Part shown: piece by piece, positions 1-6,687 of the stretch
Numbering within the stretch: position 1 is the first letter of the stretch
How the letters are laid out: each line of letters starts with the position of its first letter
The notes under the pieces: model-generated
Seen by the model: the letters and a program-made list of their open reading frames with translations, nothing else
What the model was told of the DNA's origin: nothing
Database searches by the model: none
NCBI GenBank assembly: GCA_003695725.1
Contig: RFHX01000252.1
Location: forward strand, 1 to 9,068
From: J061 sp003695725 [NCBI: Candidatus Schekmanbacteria bacterium]
GTDB lineage: Bacteria; Schekmanbacteria; GWA2-38-11
DNA length: 9,068 nt
Direction: 5' to 3'
Position numbers and translations under genes: made by a program

Positions 1-455
1 CCTCTATATACATCGAAGCCCTGATTAAAATTGTATGCCTCTTTCAAAATATATGACGCAATGAAACCGCCTGTTGTATAACCACTATCTTTCAATATCT
101 CTGCGAGGGTAAGATTTTCATCAGGCAGTTTATAACCATTGCTCAAAACTCCATGATTTATTACATATTTACCTGTAAACAATGAAGCATGTGATGGACC
201 AGTAAAGGGCACTTGTACAATAGCATTTTCAAAGAGAAGTGATTCATCAGCGAATTTATCGATTGCAGGCGAAGTATTTTTCCTGAAACCGTAACACCCA
301 AGTCTGTCAGCGCGAAGGGTATCTATAGTAATTATAAGAAGATTATATTTTCCCTTCCTTTCATTATTTTCTTTCAAAGATAGCTTTCCTGAAAGGGAAA
401 AATAAAATATAAATGCAAAAATCAATAGAGGAATTATAAAAAAAATTTTTCTCAT
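1..455 (-). CDS. Sulfatase-like alkaline phosphatase superfamily protein, N-terminal part
   Basis: This is the first 151 codons of a gene that continues past the left edge. Residues 4-21 are a hydrophobic anchor or signal segment. The sulfatase/phosphatase core begins with NLLIITIDTLRADRLGCYG (residues 38-56), where D45 is the expected first metal ligand. The nucleophile loop reads PFTGPSHASLFTGK (residues 83-96). Classical sulfatases have Cys or Ser in a C/S-x-P-S-R motif that is matured to formylglycine. Here the position is Thr (T85) and the Arg is His (H89), so sulfatase activity is doubtful. A Thr nucleophile is known in phosphoglycerol and phosphoethanolamine transferases of the same superfamily. 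The start at 455 follows a weak GAG-type ribosome site. The gene begins 49 bases after the beta-propeller gene with no hairpin between them, so the two are probably cotranscribed. Superfamily is secure; substrate is unknown. Confidence 0.85.
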   Translation of the reverse strand, partial: MRKIFFIIPLLIFAFIFYFSLSGKLSLKENNERKGKYNLLIITIDTLRADRLGCYGFRKNTSPAIDKFADESLLFENAIVQVPFTGPSHASLFTGKYVINHGVLSNGYKLPDENLTLAEILKDSGYTTGGFIASYILKEAYNFNQGFDVYR

Positions 456-504
456 ATCTTTATCTCATTACAAATTCCATCATCAACAATTCATCAAATT
501 TTTA

Positions 505-2667
505 TTACTTAACTTTTCCTTTGAATAACCCCCCTCCCTGTGTTCCAACATAAAGATAGTTTGTATCAAGAGGGTTTATACCCATATAAATCATATAAAG
601 ATGAGATGGCGAATCTATCTTCGACCAGTTGGCACCGCCATCGATGCTTTCATAGATTCCATAGTCAGCATTTTTCACTTTTGTCCACCACTGCGATACA
701 CCTGCATAAATCCTATTGGAATCAGAAGGATCAACTGCAACAGTGAAAATAAACCGTTTATCAAGAATCAACTTCCAAGTTGTTCCACCATCAACGCTTT
801 TATATAAACCTCCACTTTTCCACCCTCTTCCCAATGCACAAACATAAAGGATATTGGAATCATTTTTGTCAACTGCTAAATCTATGACATCCTTATTTCC
901 AAAACTTTTAAACTTTACCCATTTCCCTCCTGAATTAATGGATTTATAAAGGCCGCCCTTCCTGCCTCTAAAAGAATTCAATCCAGCGTATAATGTTGAA
1001 TTATTAACAGGATCAACTTTTATAGTCCAAATATTTTTCTTCCTCTTTCCAAGTCCTGATGAAGACCTCTTCCAAGAGGTTCCTCCATTTGTAGATTTGT
1101 AAATACCTTTTTTATATACTGCGGCAAAAAGGGTTCTTGACTGTACAGATGATGAAGGGTCTATTACAATCCGTGCAGCACCCTTAGGCAAGCCTGATGA
1201 TTTTTTCCCTACAACTGCCCATGTACCACCTGAATCAGTTGATTTTAAAATTGACCCCCATTTACTTGCATAACCTTCATCTACAGCAAGCCCTGAAGGT
1301 GCAATACTCATATAAATAGTCGATGTCATTGAAGGATCAATGGCTATTGAACTTACTGCATCAAAATCTTCAACAACATTATTCAAGCCATCAGAATAAA
1401 CAAAAGAAGCGCCTCCATCATCGGTTCTCCAAATACCGATGTCTTCATAACCTATAAAAAATCTATTCTTATTCGTAGGATCAAAAGCAACAGTATATGC
1501 ATAGGTTGGTTCCAACCCTTGTCCCAAATATCTGTTGCTGCCTAAATCCTTCGTATATGTTTGCGACCAACTATCTCCGCCATCGATTGTTTTGAAAACT
1601 GATGTTTCTCCATAGATCATAATATTAGGATTGCTCTCTGAAATACAGAAATAGCTTGCCCCTTCCTGATTCCACCATTTATAAAGCCAGCCAAATGTCA
1701 TATTCTTTTCCTTTGATAAAAAGGTCCAATTCTTGCCTCCGTCAGTTGTTCTATATATGCCAAGATTTTTTCCCCGCCATATCCAATTGCCAACATAAAC
1801 TGTATCTGCATCATCAGGCTTTATTTTCAGCTCAGAGAAAGGCACCTGCACTAAACTACCTGTTACATCTGTCCAGGTTGACGCCAAATCATCAGATCTA
1901 TATACTGCTGTTTTCTTCTTCTTTTTATTATAGCAGAGGATATAAATAGTAAGCTTGCCATTTAAATAAACAGAATCCATCATCTTGATTTTTTTGTTTG
2001 AGATTCCATTATTTGCCTTCTTCCAGTTTTTGCCGCCGTCGTTGCTTTTATAGATTCCATACCCTGTCCCTACTATTAAAGTCCTTGCCAATGTGCTTGA
2101 ATCAGGGTCAATGGCAATTCCATAGATTACCGCTTTACGATGAAATCCCTTGCTTATCTTTGTCCATGTTGCGCCGCCATCAGTACTTCTGTATAATTCC
2201 CCCTTTCCAGATTTATCAATATCTATCTCTCCAACTCCTGCATAGACAATATTGTGGTCATCAGGGTCGATTGCCAATGCGCCATAACTTCTCCCCCTCC
2301 CTAACACCTTTGTCCATGTTGTGCCGCCATCTGTACTTTTATAAACTCCTCCCCACCCTGCCGCATAAAGGATATTGTAATCGGTCGGGTCAAAGATAAT
2401 GTTTTCTATACCATAAGCATTAGCGCTTTCTGAAGACGAAGCAAATCCATTGTTTACTTTCTTCCATGTTGCGCCTCCATCGACACTTTTATGTATGCCT
2501 GCTACATCACTGCCAATAAAGATAATATCAGGATTATCCGGTTGGATTGCACAAGACATCAAATATCCGCCTCCACCAGGACCAATATTTTCCCAATCTA
2601 CTGCATAAGCAAGTAAGGACGGGATGAGCGATAAAATAAAAATAAATATTGAAAAGCGTCTTTTCAT
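505..2667 (-). CDS. Secreted BNR/Asp-box beta-propeller protein (GH74/sortilin-like)
   Basis: The predicted 720-residue protein has a Sec signal peptide (basic MKRR, hydrophobic residues 5-19) with a good cleavage site after A-Y-A at residue 22. The rest is repeats. I count 13 Asp-box motifs of the S-x-D-G-G-x-x-W type, such as SVDGGATW (residues 61-68), STDGGTTW (111-118) and, near the end, SIDGGANW. Each sits after a beta-strand pattern of the type DP..xx.LY.G. Thirteen boxes in about 700 residues fit two tandem seven-bladed propellers, as in GH74 xyloglucanases and Vps10/sortilin. The first blade (WENIGPGGGGYLMS, then GSDVAGIHKS) resembles the GH74 start, but activity cannot be assumed and many such proteins only bind ligands. 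The start at 2667 is preferred over 2706 because a strong AGGAG lies 7 bases upstream and it gives a clean signal peptide. It diverges from the TPR membrane protein and precedes the sulfatase-like gene. Confidence 0.88.
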   Translation of the reverse strand: MKRRFSIFIFILSLIPSLLAYAVDWENIGPGGGGYLMSCAIQPDNPDIIFIGSDVAGIHKSVDGGATWKKVNNGFASSSESANAYGIENIIFDPTDYNILYAAGWGGVYKSTDGGTTWTKVLGRGRSYGALAIDPDDHNIVYAGVGEIDIDKSGKGELYRSTDGGATWTKISKGFHRKAVIYGIAIDPDSSTLARTLIVGTGYGIYKSNDGGKNWKKANNGISNKKIKMMDSVYLNGKLTIYILCYNKKKKKTAVYRSDDLASTWTDVTGSLVQVPFSELKIKPDDADTVYVGNWIWRGKNLGIYRTTDGGKNWTFLSKEKNMTFGWLYKWWNQEGASYFCISESNPNIMIYGETSVFKTIDGGDSWSQTYTKDLGSNRYLGQGLEPTYAYTVAFDPTNKNRFFIGYEDIGIWRTDDGGASFVYSDGLNNVVEDFDAVSSIAIDPSMTSTIYMSIAPSGLAVDEGYASKWGSILKSTDSGGTWAVVGKKSSGLPKGAARIVIDPSSSVQSRTLFAAVYKKGIYKSTNGGTSWKRSSSGLGKRKKNIWTIKVDPVNNSTLYAGLNSFRGRKGGLYKSINSGGKWVKFKSFGNKDVIDLAVDKNDSNILYVCALGRGWKSGGLYKSVDGGTTWKLILDKRFIFTVAVDPSDSNRIYAGVSQWWTKVKNADYGIYESIDGGANWSKIDSPSHLYMIYMGINPLDTNYLYVGTQGGGLFKGKVK

Positions 2668-2784
2668 TCCTTTTCTCCTGCCTTTAAATTTTTTTATAAT
2701 TTTCATCTTTGTTCTTAAAAAATGCTATGCTAATTTCTGTAAAAATTAAAGAAAATTACAAAATTTTTATTTAGTGATTTAATC
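2668..2784. promoter_or_regulatory. Divergent intergenic region, very AT-rich
   Basis: This stretch separates the divergent propeller and TMTC-like genes and must hold the start signals for both. It is strongly A/T-rich with several A and T runs. I could not pick a convincing -35/-10 pair in either direction, because many weak matches occur at wrong spacings. No strong inverted repeat is visible. Confidence 0.4.
2675..2679 (-). promoter_or_regulatory. Ribosome binding site fixing the propeller start
   Basis: On the minus strand this reads AGGAG, 7 bases before the ATG at 2667. The upstream ATG at 2706 has no comparable site, so this one decides the start in favour of the shorter protein. Confidence 0.75.
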
Positions 2785-4701
2785 TTGGCTAAAAATAAGT
2801 ATATATTTATAGTCGTAATATTCATATTATCTTTCTTATCCTATTCCAATACCTTCAATTATGACTTCGTATGGGATGACACTGAAATAGCCCGTGAAAA
2901 CCCTGATATAAGGTATATAAAGAATATCCCCAAACTTCTAATTTCTCCATATGGACATCCCTCACAATTTAGTAGAAATATTCTTTACTACCGTCCTGCA
3001 ATAATGATTTCGTATGTTATCGATTATAAAATTTGGGGGGTCGATGGAGGTGGATTTCATATAACAAATATTTTTCTACATTCTTTGACAGCAATTCTTC
3101 TATTTTTTTTCTTGAATAAATTTTCTGAAGATTTATTTCTTTCCTTTTTAGCAAGTATATTTTTTTCTATCCATCCTATCCACACACAGTCTGTTGCTTG
3201 GATATCGGGACGGACTGATATTTTATGCGCTCTCTTTTATCTATTATCCTTGTTATTTGGAATTGAATACATTAGGCAGAAGAAAAATCATAAACTTTCA
3301 TTTCTCATATATTCGGTCTTTTTTTTCTTCATCGCCCTTCTTGCAAAAGAGATGGCAATTACTATGCCACTAATTCTTCTTGTCTTTGACTATCTGCACA
3401 ATAAAAAGATTAGCGGAACTTTTTCTTTAAAGGATAATATCATCAAATACTTTTCTTATTTGCCTGCTGGAGTTCTTTATTTATTTCTACGTTGGTATGC
3501 TCTGAGTGGAAAAATATATAACAATTCTTCAGAAACTATTTTCAATAGAATACCAAAGACGATTGAAACCTTTGCTGACTATATAAGGCTTCTTCTCTTC
3601 CCTTTCAACCTCAATACTCTTTATCCTTCTGAAAGTATTAAATTCGAAATTTCCGACATTGCCATTCTTATTCTATTCACTCTGGTAATTTTCAATCTTC
3701 TCATTATGAATGATAGAAAAGTCAACAATAACATATGTTTTGGAATTGTTTGGCTTACAATAACACTATTTCCCGTATCAAATATTATTCCTTTCTCACC
3801 AATAACCAAGAGTGAGCATTTTCTTTACATCCCCTCTATAGGTTTTTCATTAATAATCGCTGCAATAGGAATAAAAATCTATGAATTCTCTGAGAGAAGA
3901 CATTGGAAAGCTATAAAAGCCCTATTATTTTTTCTTTCATTAATAGCCTTTTTTTCTTTTTTATCACATACACTGAATAGGAACAGAATTTGGAAAGACG
4001 AATTGACACTCTTTAAAAATCAAGTAATAAGAAATCCTCAATTTCCTCGCGCCCATTTCAACCTTGCCCTTGCCTATAAGACAGCAGGCAATATGGAAAA
4101 AGCAATTTCCGAACTTGAGATGACATTACAAATGGACCCAAATTTCAGTTATTCCTACATAAATTTAGGAAATATATATTTCGATAAAGGTAATATTGAA
4201 AAAGCTATTGAATATTATCAAAAAGCCATAAAGCTTGAAGACACCAACGCTTATCTTTTGAACAATCTTGGTGTTGCATATGGCTTGAAAGGAAGAGGAG
4301 AAGATGCAGAAAAGTTGTTCTATCAGGCATTGAAGCTAAATCCACAGTTTGTCTCACCACATATCAATCTTGGCAACCTTTATGCAGGAAGCGGAAAATT
4401 TGAGGAAGCTCTCAAACATCTAAACAAAGCTCTTGAAATAGACCCAAGAAGCACAAATAAAGGACGTATCATCAGAGCTGTCGTTTTCCTAAATCTTGGA
4501 AAATTGAAAGAAGCAGAAAATGATTTAATCAATGCCGATAATTCAGTACCAAATAAATTTTCGGTTTTGGTTATGTTAGGTGACATTTATAAAGAAAAAG
4601 GAAGATTTGCTGATGCCCTTCGAATCTACAAAAAAGCATATGAAATCAATCCAACAGATCAATCTTTAAATGAAAAAATAAAAGAATTACAAAAAGGATA
4701 A
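2785..4701 (+). CDS. Polytopic membrane protein with C-terminal TPRs (TMTC-like GT-C glycosyltransferase)
   Basis: This 638-residue protein has two halves. Residues 1 to about 400 are membrane-embedded, with roughly nine to eleven hydrophobic segments. They carry hallmarks of TMTC/GT-C proteins: an acidic WDD in the first outside loop (W30-D31-D32), HPIHTQSVAWISGRTD (130-145), LLAKEMAITMPLILL, EHFLYIPSIGF, and NRNRIWKDE before the repeats. Residues 418-622 form six tetratricopeptide repeats of about 34 residues, most ending in a DP or NP type turn. In eukaryotes TMTC proteins are O-mannosyltransferases using dolichol-phosphate-mannose. By analogy this protein may move a sugar from a polyprenyl-phosphate donor to a protein or glycan outside the inner membrane, but donor and acceptor are unknown. 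The start is a TTG with no clear Shine-Dalgarno. The frame is open back to 2743 without an ATG or GTG, and the next in-frame ATG lies inside the conserved region. Confidence 0.85.
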   Translation: MAKNKYIFIVVIFILSFLSYSNTFNYDFVWDDTEIARENPDIRYIKNIPKLLISPYGHPSQFSRNILYYRPAIMISYVIDYKIWGVDGGGFHITNIFLHSLTAILLFFFLNKFSEDLFLSFLASIFFSIHPIHTQSVAWISGRTDILCALFYLLSLLFGIEYIRQKKNHKLSFLIYSVFFFFIALLAKEMAITMPLILLVFDYLHNKKISGTFSLKDNIIKYFSYLPAGVLYLFLRWYALSGKIYNNSSETIFNRIPKTIETFADYIRLLLFPFNLNTLYPSESIKFEISDIAILILFTLVIFNLLIMNDRKVNNNICFGIVWLTITLFPVSNIIPFSPITKSEHFLYIPSIGFSLIIAAIGIKIYEFSERRHWKAIKALLFFLSLIAFFSFLSHTLNRNRIWKDELTLFKNQVIRNPQFPRAHFNLALAYKTAGNMEKAISELEMTLQMDPNFSYSYINLGNIYFDKGNIEKAIEYYQKAIKLEDTNAYLLNNLGVAYGLKGRGEDAEKLFYQALKLNPQFVSPHINLGNLYAGSGKFEEALKHLNKALEIDPRSTNKGRIIRAVVFLNLGKLKEAENDLINADNSVPNKFSVLVMLGDIYKEKGRFADALRIYKKAYEINPTDQSLNEKIKELQKG

Positions 4702-4868
4702 TCCCTCTTTTCATCCTCATATGATTATTTTCTACAGCCATCCAAGTTATGAGCTTATGAGTTGTTATTCAGTCCATTTGTTATTGATACCCGACATCGG
4801 CAAAAGAAACCAAAAAAGAATGTCCTCCAAATATGCCTGACAATAAATATAAAGGAATAATCCATTCT

Positions 4869-4884
4869 AATATCTCAAGATATT
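4869..4884. promoter_or_regulatory. Inverted repeat, operator-like
   Basis: The sequence AATATCTCAAGATATT has perfect 7-base arms around a central CA. Its core ATCTCAAGATA (4872-4882) recurs at 8294-8304 upstream of the DUF169 operon. The two-base centre is too short for an RNA hairpin and no T-run follows directly, so a protein-binding site is more likely than a terminator. The regulator is unknown. Confidence 0.45.
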
Positions 4885-4943
4885 CTTTTATAAACAAAGA
4901 AAATTGTTGATTCATTTCAAGGAGAAAGAAAGGAAAATTTTTC

Positions 4944-4974
4944 TTTTGACAAAGTCAAAAAAATTGGAAATATG
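4944..4974 (+). promoter_or_regulatory. Candidate promoter with overlapping inverted repeat
   Basis: A perfect consensus -35 hexamer TTGACA lies at 4946-4951. With a 17-base spacer the -10 would be AATATG (4969-4974), which is weak. The -35 sits inside a perfect dyad, TTTTGAC-AAA-GTCAAAA (4944-4960), the usual position for a repressor operator. The A/T richness makes chance matches likely for the -10, less so for the dyad. Confidence 0.35.
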
Positions 4975-5029
4975 TAAATTATATTTTGAACAACTTACTT
5001 TTTATGTTCTAAGTTTCAACCAAAAATGC

Positions 5030-5034
5030 AGGAG
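5030..5034 (+). promoter_or_regulatory. Ribosome binding site fixing the start at 5042
   Basis: AGGAG lies 7 bases before the ATG at 5042. It decides the start against the longer open frame from 4904. Confidence 0.75.
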
Positions 5035-5041
5035 AGAGAAG

Positions 5042-5761
5042 ATGACTGAAGAATATTCATTTCCACCATATATGGAAACAATGGAAGAAGCAATAAAAGT
5101 ATTTGGCGGAGAAAAACAAACGACATATAAGGGCAAAGACATTACACCTCTATGGGACCTGAAAGGTGAAGGTTTCTCGAGCTATAAATATCTGTATAAA
5201 GCACCCAAATTGGAGAAAATCTGCATTGGATTTCAAAATTTCAGGGATATGTTGATGTCATATGCTTTGATGATCTTCCCTGACGATGAACATGCGCTTC
5301 CTATTTTTTCATCATATTGGGCAGAAAGCAAGAAAGGCAGTTACTTTATTGCCGATTTCTATCCCACAGCGGACTGTATTGTCGATATCCCATATATGGA
5401 AAAATATCTCGAACCGTTGGAAGATGCCTATGCAAAGGGATTTGAAATGTTCAAAGGGAAAGACGAAAGAAATCCCAACTGGTTCAGAGCATTAATTTCA
5501 CCTTACTGTCTTACCGGCAGTATCGCACCGAGTACAAAGGAATCGCAAAAGAAACTTATGGAAATCACATTGGATTACTTCAATATCTATGTTGACCTTT
5601 GGAAAAAGGATGAGCCGCGTGACCCTGAATATATGAAGCGTCTCAATGAGAGGAAAGAAGCAATTCGACTGAATTTCAGAGAAAAAGATCCGGGCGGCCT
5701 TATGATGGTTAGGGCTGTTGGGGAAGAGCTTGCAGAATTATCTCTTTATACACTCTTCTAA
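5042..5761 (+). CDS. Ferredoxin-dependent bilin reductase-like protein (PcyA/PebS fold), atypical active site
   Basis: This 239-residue protein is near the usual length of the bilin reductases (about 230-250). I aligned it from memory with cyanobacterial PcyA and found the same landmarks in the same order: YxxPxxxK (Y52-P55-K59), DML...MIFP (69-80), ALPIF (85-89), IADFYP (103-108), W147 then SPYC (153-156) and APS (162-164), KDPGG (215-219, aligning with the conserved Asp near PcyA D220), and AVGEELAE...LF at the C-terminus (PcyA AFGEAWAE...LF). Family members reduce biliverdin or related tetrapyrroles with electrons from ferredoxin and no metal of their own. The PcyA catalytic residues E76, H88 and D105 align here with G63, A75 and Y92, so the substrate or chemistry probably differs. 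There is no signal peptide, so it is cytosolic. It stands alone on the plus strand, converging on the SDR operon. Fold fairly likely; function unknown. Confidence 0.7.
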   Translation: MTEEYSFPPYMETMEEAIKVFGGEKQTTYKGKDITPLWDLKGEGFSSYKYLYKAPKLEKICIGFQNFRDMLMSYALMIFPDDEHALPIFSSYWAESKKGSYFIADFYPTADCIVDIPYMEKYLEPLEDAYAKGFEMFKGKDERNPNWFRALISPYCLTGSIAPSTKESQKKLMEITLDYFNIYVDLWKKDEPRDPEYMKRLNERKEAIRLNFREKDPGGLMMVRAVGEELAELSLYTLF

Positions 5762-5845
5762 TCCCAATTCAATAATATAAATAGCAGTATAAAAGAAATG
5801 ATATTCTAAATTTACTCGAACTTTGCTTTCTCAAACTCAGACGAA

Positions 5846-6652
5846 TCAGTGAAACTCCAAACCGCCGCAAATGTTTATCGCTTGTCCTGTAATATAATCA
5901 GAGTCTGACGAAGCAAGAAAAGCAATACCGGCCGCTAAATCTTCAGGTTTGCCAACGCGCTGAATTGGAAGCTGTCCTGACATCATTGCCTGCTCAGCAA
6001 CCATCTTTACCATACTTCCCTCAGGCATATTTACCGCTTTGTCTCCCGTATGCCATATAGGAGTATCTATCAAACCCGGACATATGCAGTTCACATTTAT
6101 ATCATTTATCGCAAGCTCACAGGCAAGGGCTTTTGTAAAACCGATAACAGCGGCTTTTGAAGACACATATGCTCCACCACCTCCGCCTTGAGGACTTTTC
6201 CCCATTGTAGATGAAAAAGTTATTATCTTTCCTTTTATCCCTTTTTCTACCATATGCCTACCAATGATTTGACAGCAGAGAAACATCCCCGTAAGGTTTA
6301 CATCAAAAACCCACTGCCACTTATCCAACGATTGTTCAAGGATAGGATCATTCTTATCTCCTACCCCTGCACTATAAACGAGGATATCAATATGCTCCAT
6401 TGCTGTTATTGCATCATCGGCGAATTTTTTGATCTCTTGCGGTTTGGAAGCATCAACAATAAAACCGATAGCTTTCCTGCCTAGCTTCTCAACTTCAGCC
6501 ACAGCTCTTTCAACACGCTCTTTGACGATATCACCAATTACGATGTTAGCTCCTTCCTTCGCCATTCTTATTGCACCTGCCTTTCCAATCCCACTTCCAC
6601 CGCCAAGGACTACGGCATTTTTCCCCTCTAGTCTTCTACAGCCTCCTGTCAT
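5846..6652 (-). CDS. Short-chain dehydrogenase/reductase (classical SDR, probably NAD-dependent)
   Basis: This 268-residue Rossmann-fold oxidoreductase has the classical SDR set. The nucleotide loop is GGGSGIG (residues 17-23, with Gly in place of the usual Thr). D41 ends strand beta-2, which favours NAD(H) over NADP(H), and D67 contacts adenine. SAG at 94-96 replaces the usual NAG. N119, S148, Y162 and K166 make up the catalytic tetrad, with CPG (191-193) and ITGQAINICGG at the C-terminus. A five-Gly run (156-160) sits just before the catalytic Tyr, and the Ser-Tyr distance is one longer than typical. The start is supported by AGGAGG at 6661-6666, 8 bases upstream. It is the third gene of the DUF169 operon, 35 bases after the Cys-rich gene. 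FabG-like and sugar or hydroxyacyl dehydrogenases share these motifs, so the substrate is open. Confidence 0.92.
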   Translation of the reverse strand: MTGGCRRLEGKNAVVLGGGSGIGKAGAIRMAKEGANIVIGDIVKERVERAVAEVEKLGRKAIGFIVDASKPQEIKKFADDAITAMEHIDILVYSAGVGDKNDPILEQSLDKWQWVFDVNLTGMFLCCQIIGRHMVEKGIKGKIITFSSTMGKSPQGGGGGAYVSSKAAVIGFTKALACELAINDINVNCICPGLIDTPIWHTGDKAVNMPEGSMVKMVAEQAMMSGQLPIQRVGKPEDLAAGIAFLASSDSDYITGQAINICGGLEFH

Positions 6653-6687
6653 CTTCAGAGCCTCCTAAACAATTCAAAAATTTATTG

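Larger units (their letters stand above)
4702..5041. other. 340-base intergenic region upstream of the bilin-reductase-like gene
   Basis: I find no convincing gene here. The frame of the downstream gene is open back to a TTG at 4904, but that part encodes a Lys-rich, non-conserved stretch with no ribosome site. The region holds an inverted repeat at 4869-4884, a second at 4944-4960 over a TTGACA hexamer, and a ribosome site at 5030-5034. No rho-independent terminator is obvious just after the TMTC-like gene. The length and paired dyads suggest a regulated promoter or a short leader RNA. Confidence 0.6.

Noticed and set aside
1998-2399. Open frame of 133 codons opposite the propeller gene
   Set aside because: It is antisense to the Asp-box repeats and its composition (rich in Leu, His, Arg, Ser and Tyr) only mirrors the repeated codons of the real gene. 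It has no ribosome site or recognisable domain.
2668-2706. Longer N-terminus of the propeller protein from the ATG at 2706
   Set aside because: It lacks a good ribosome site and would put 13 mostly basic residues before an otherwise typical signal peptide. The ATG at 2667 has AGGAG 7 bases upstream.
2709-2731. Possible promoter TTGTTC...TATGCT for the TMTC-like gene
   Set aside because: The spacing is only 11 bases and the hexamers are weak, so this is background in AT-rich DNA.
4747-4761. Direct repeat TTATGAG-C-TTATGAG
   Set aside because: It is a single 7-base tandem pair with no further copies and no relation to a gene start. It is likely chance.
4904-5041. In-frame extension of the bilin-reductase-like gene back to a TTG
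   Set aside because: The extra 46 residues are Lys-rich and unlike the family, would read through the dyad and the -35 hexamer, and have no ribosome site. AGGAG sits correctly before the ATG at 5042.
5762-5845. Bidirectional terminator between the convergent genes
   Set aside because: I looked for a stem-loop with a T-run on either strand and found no convincing stem.
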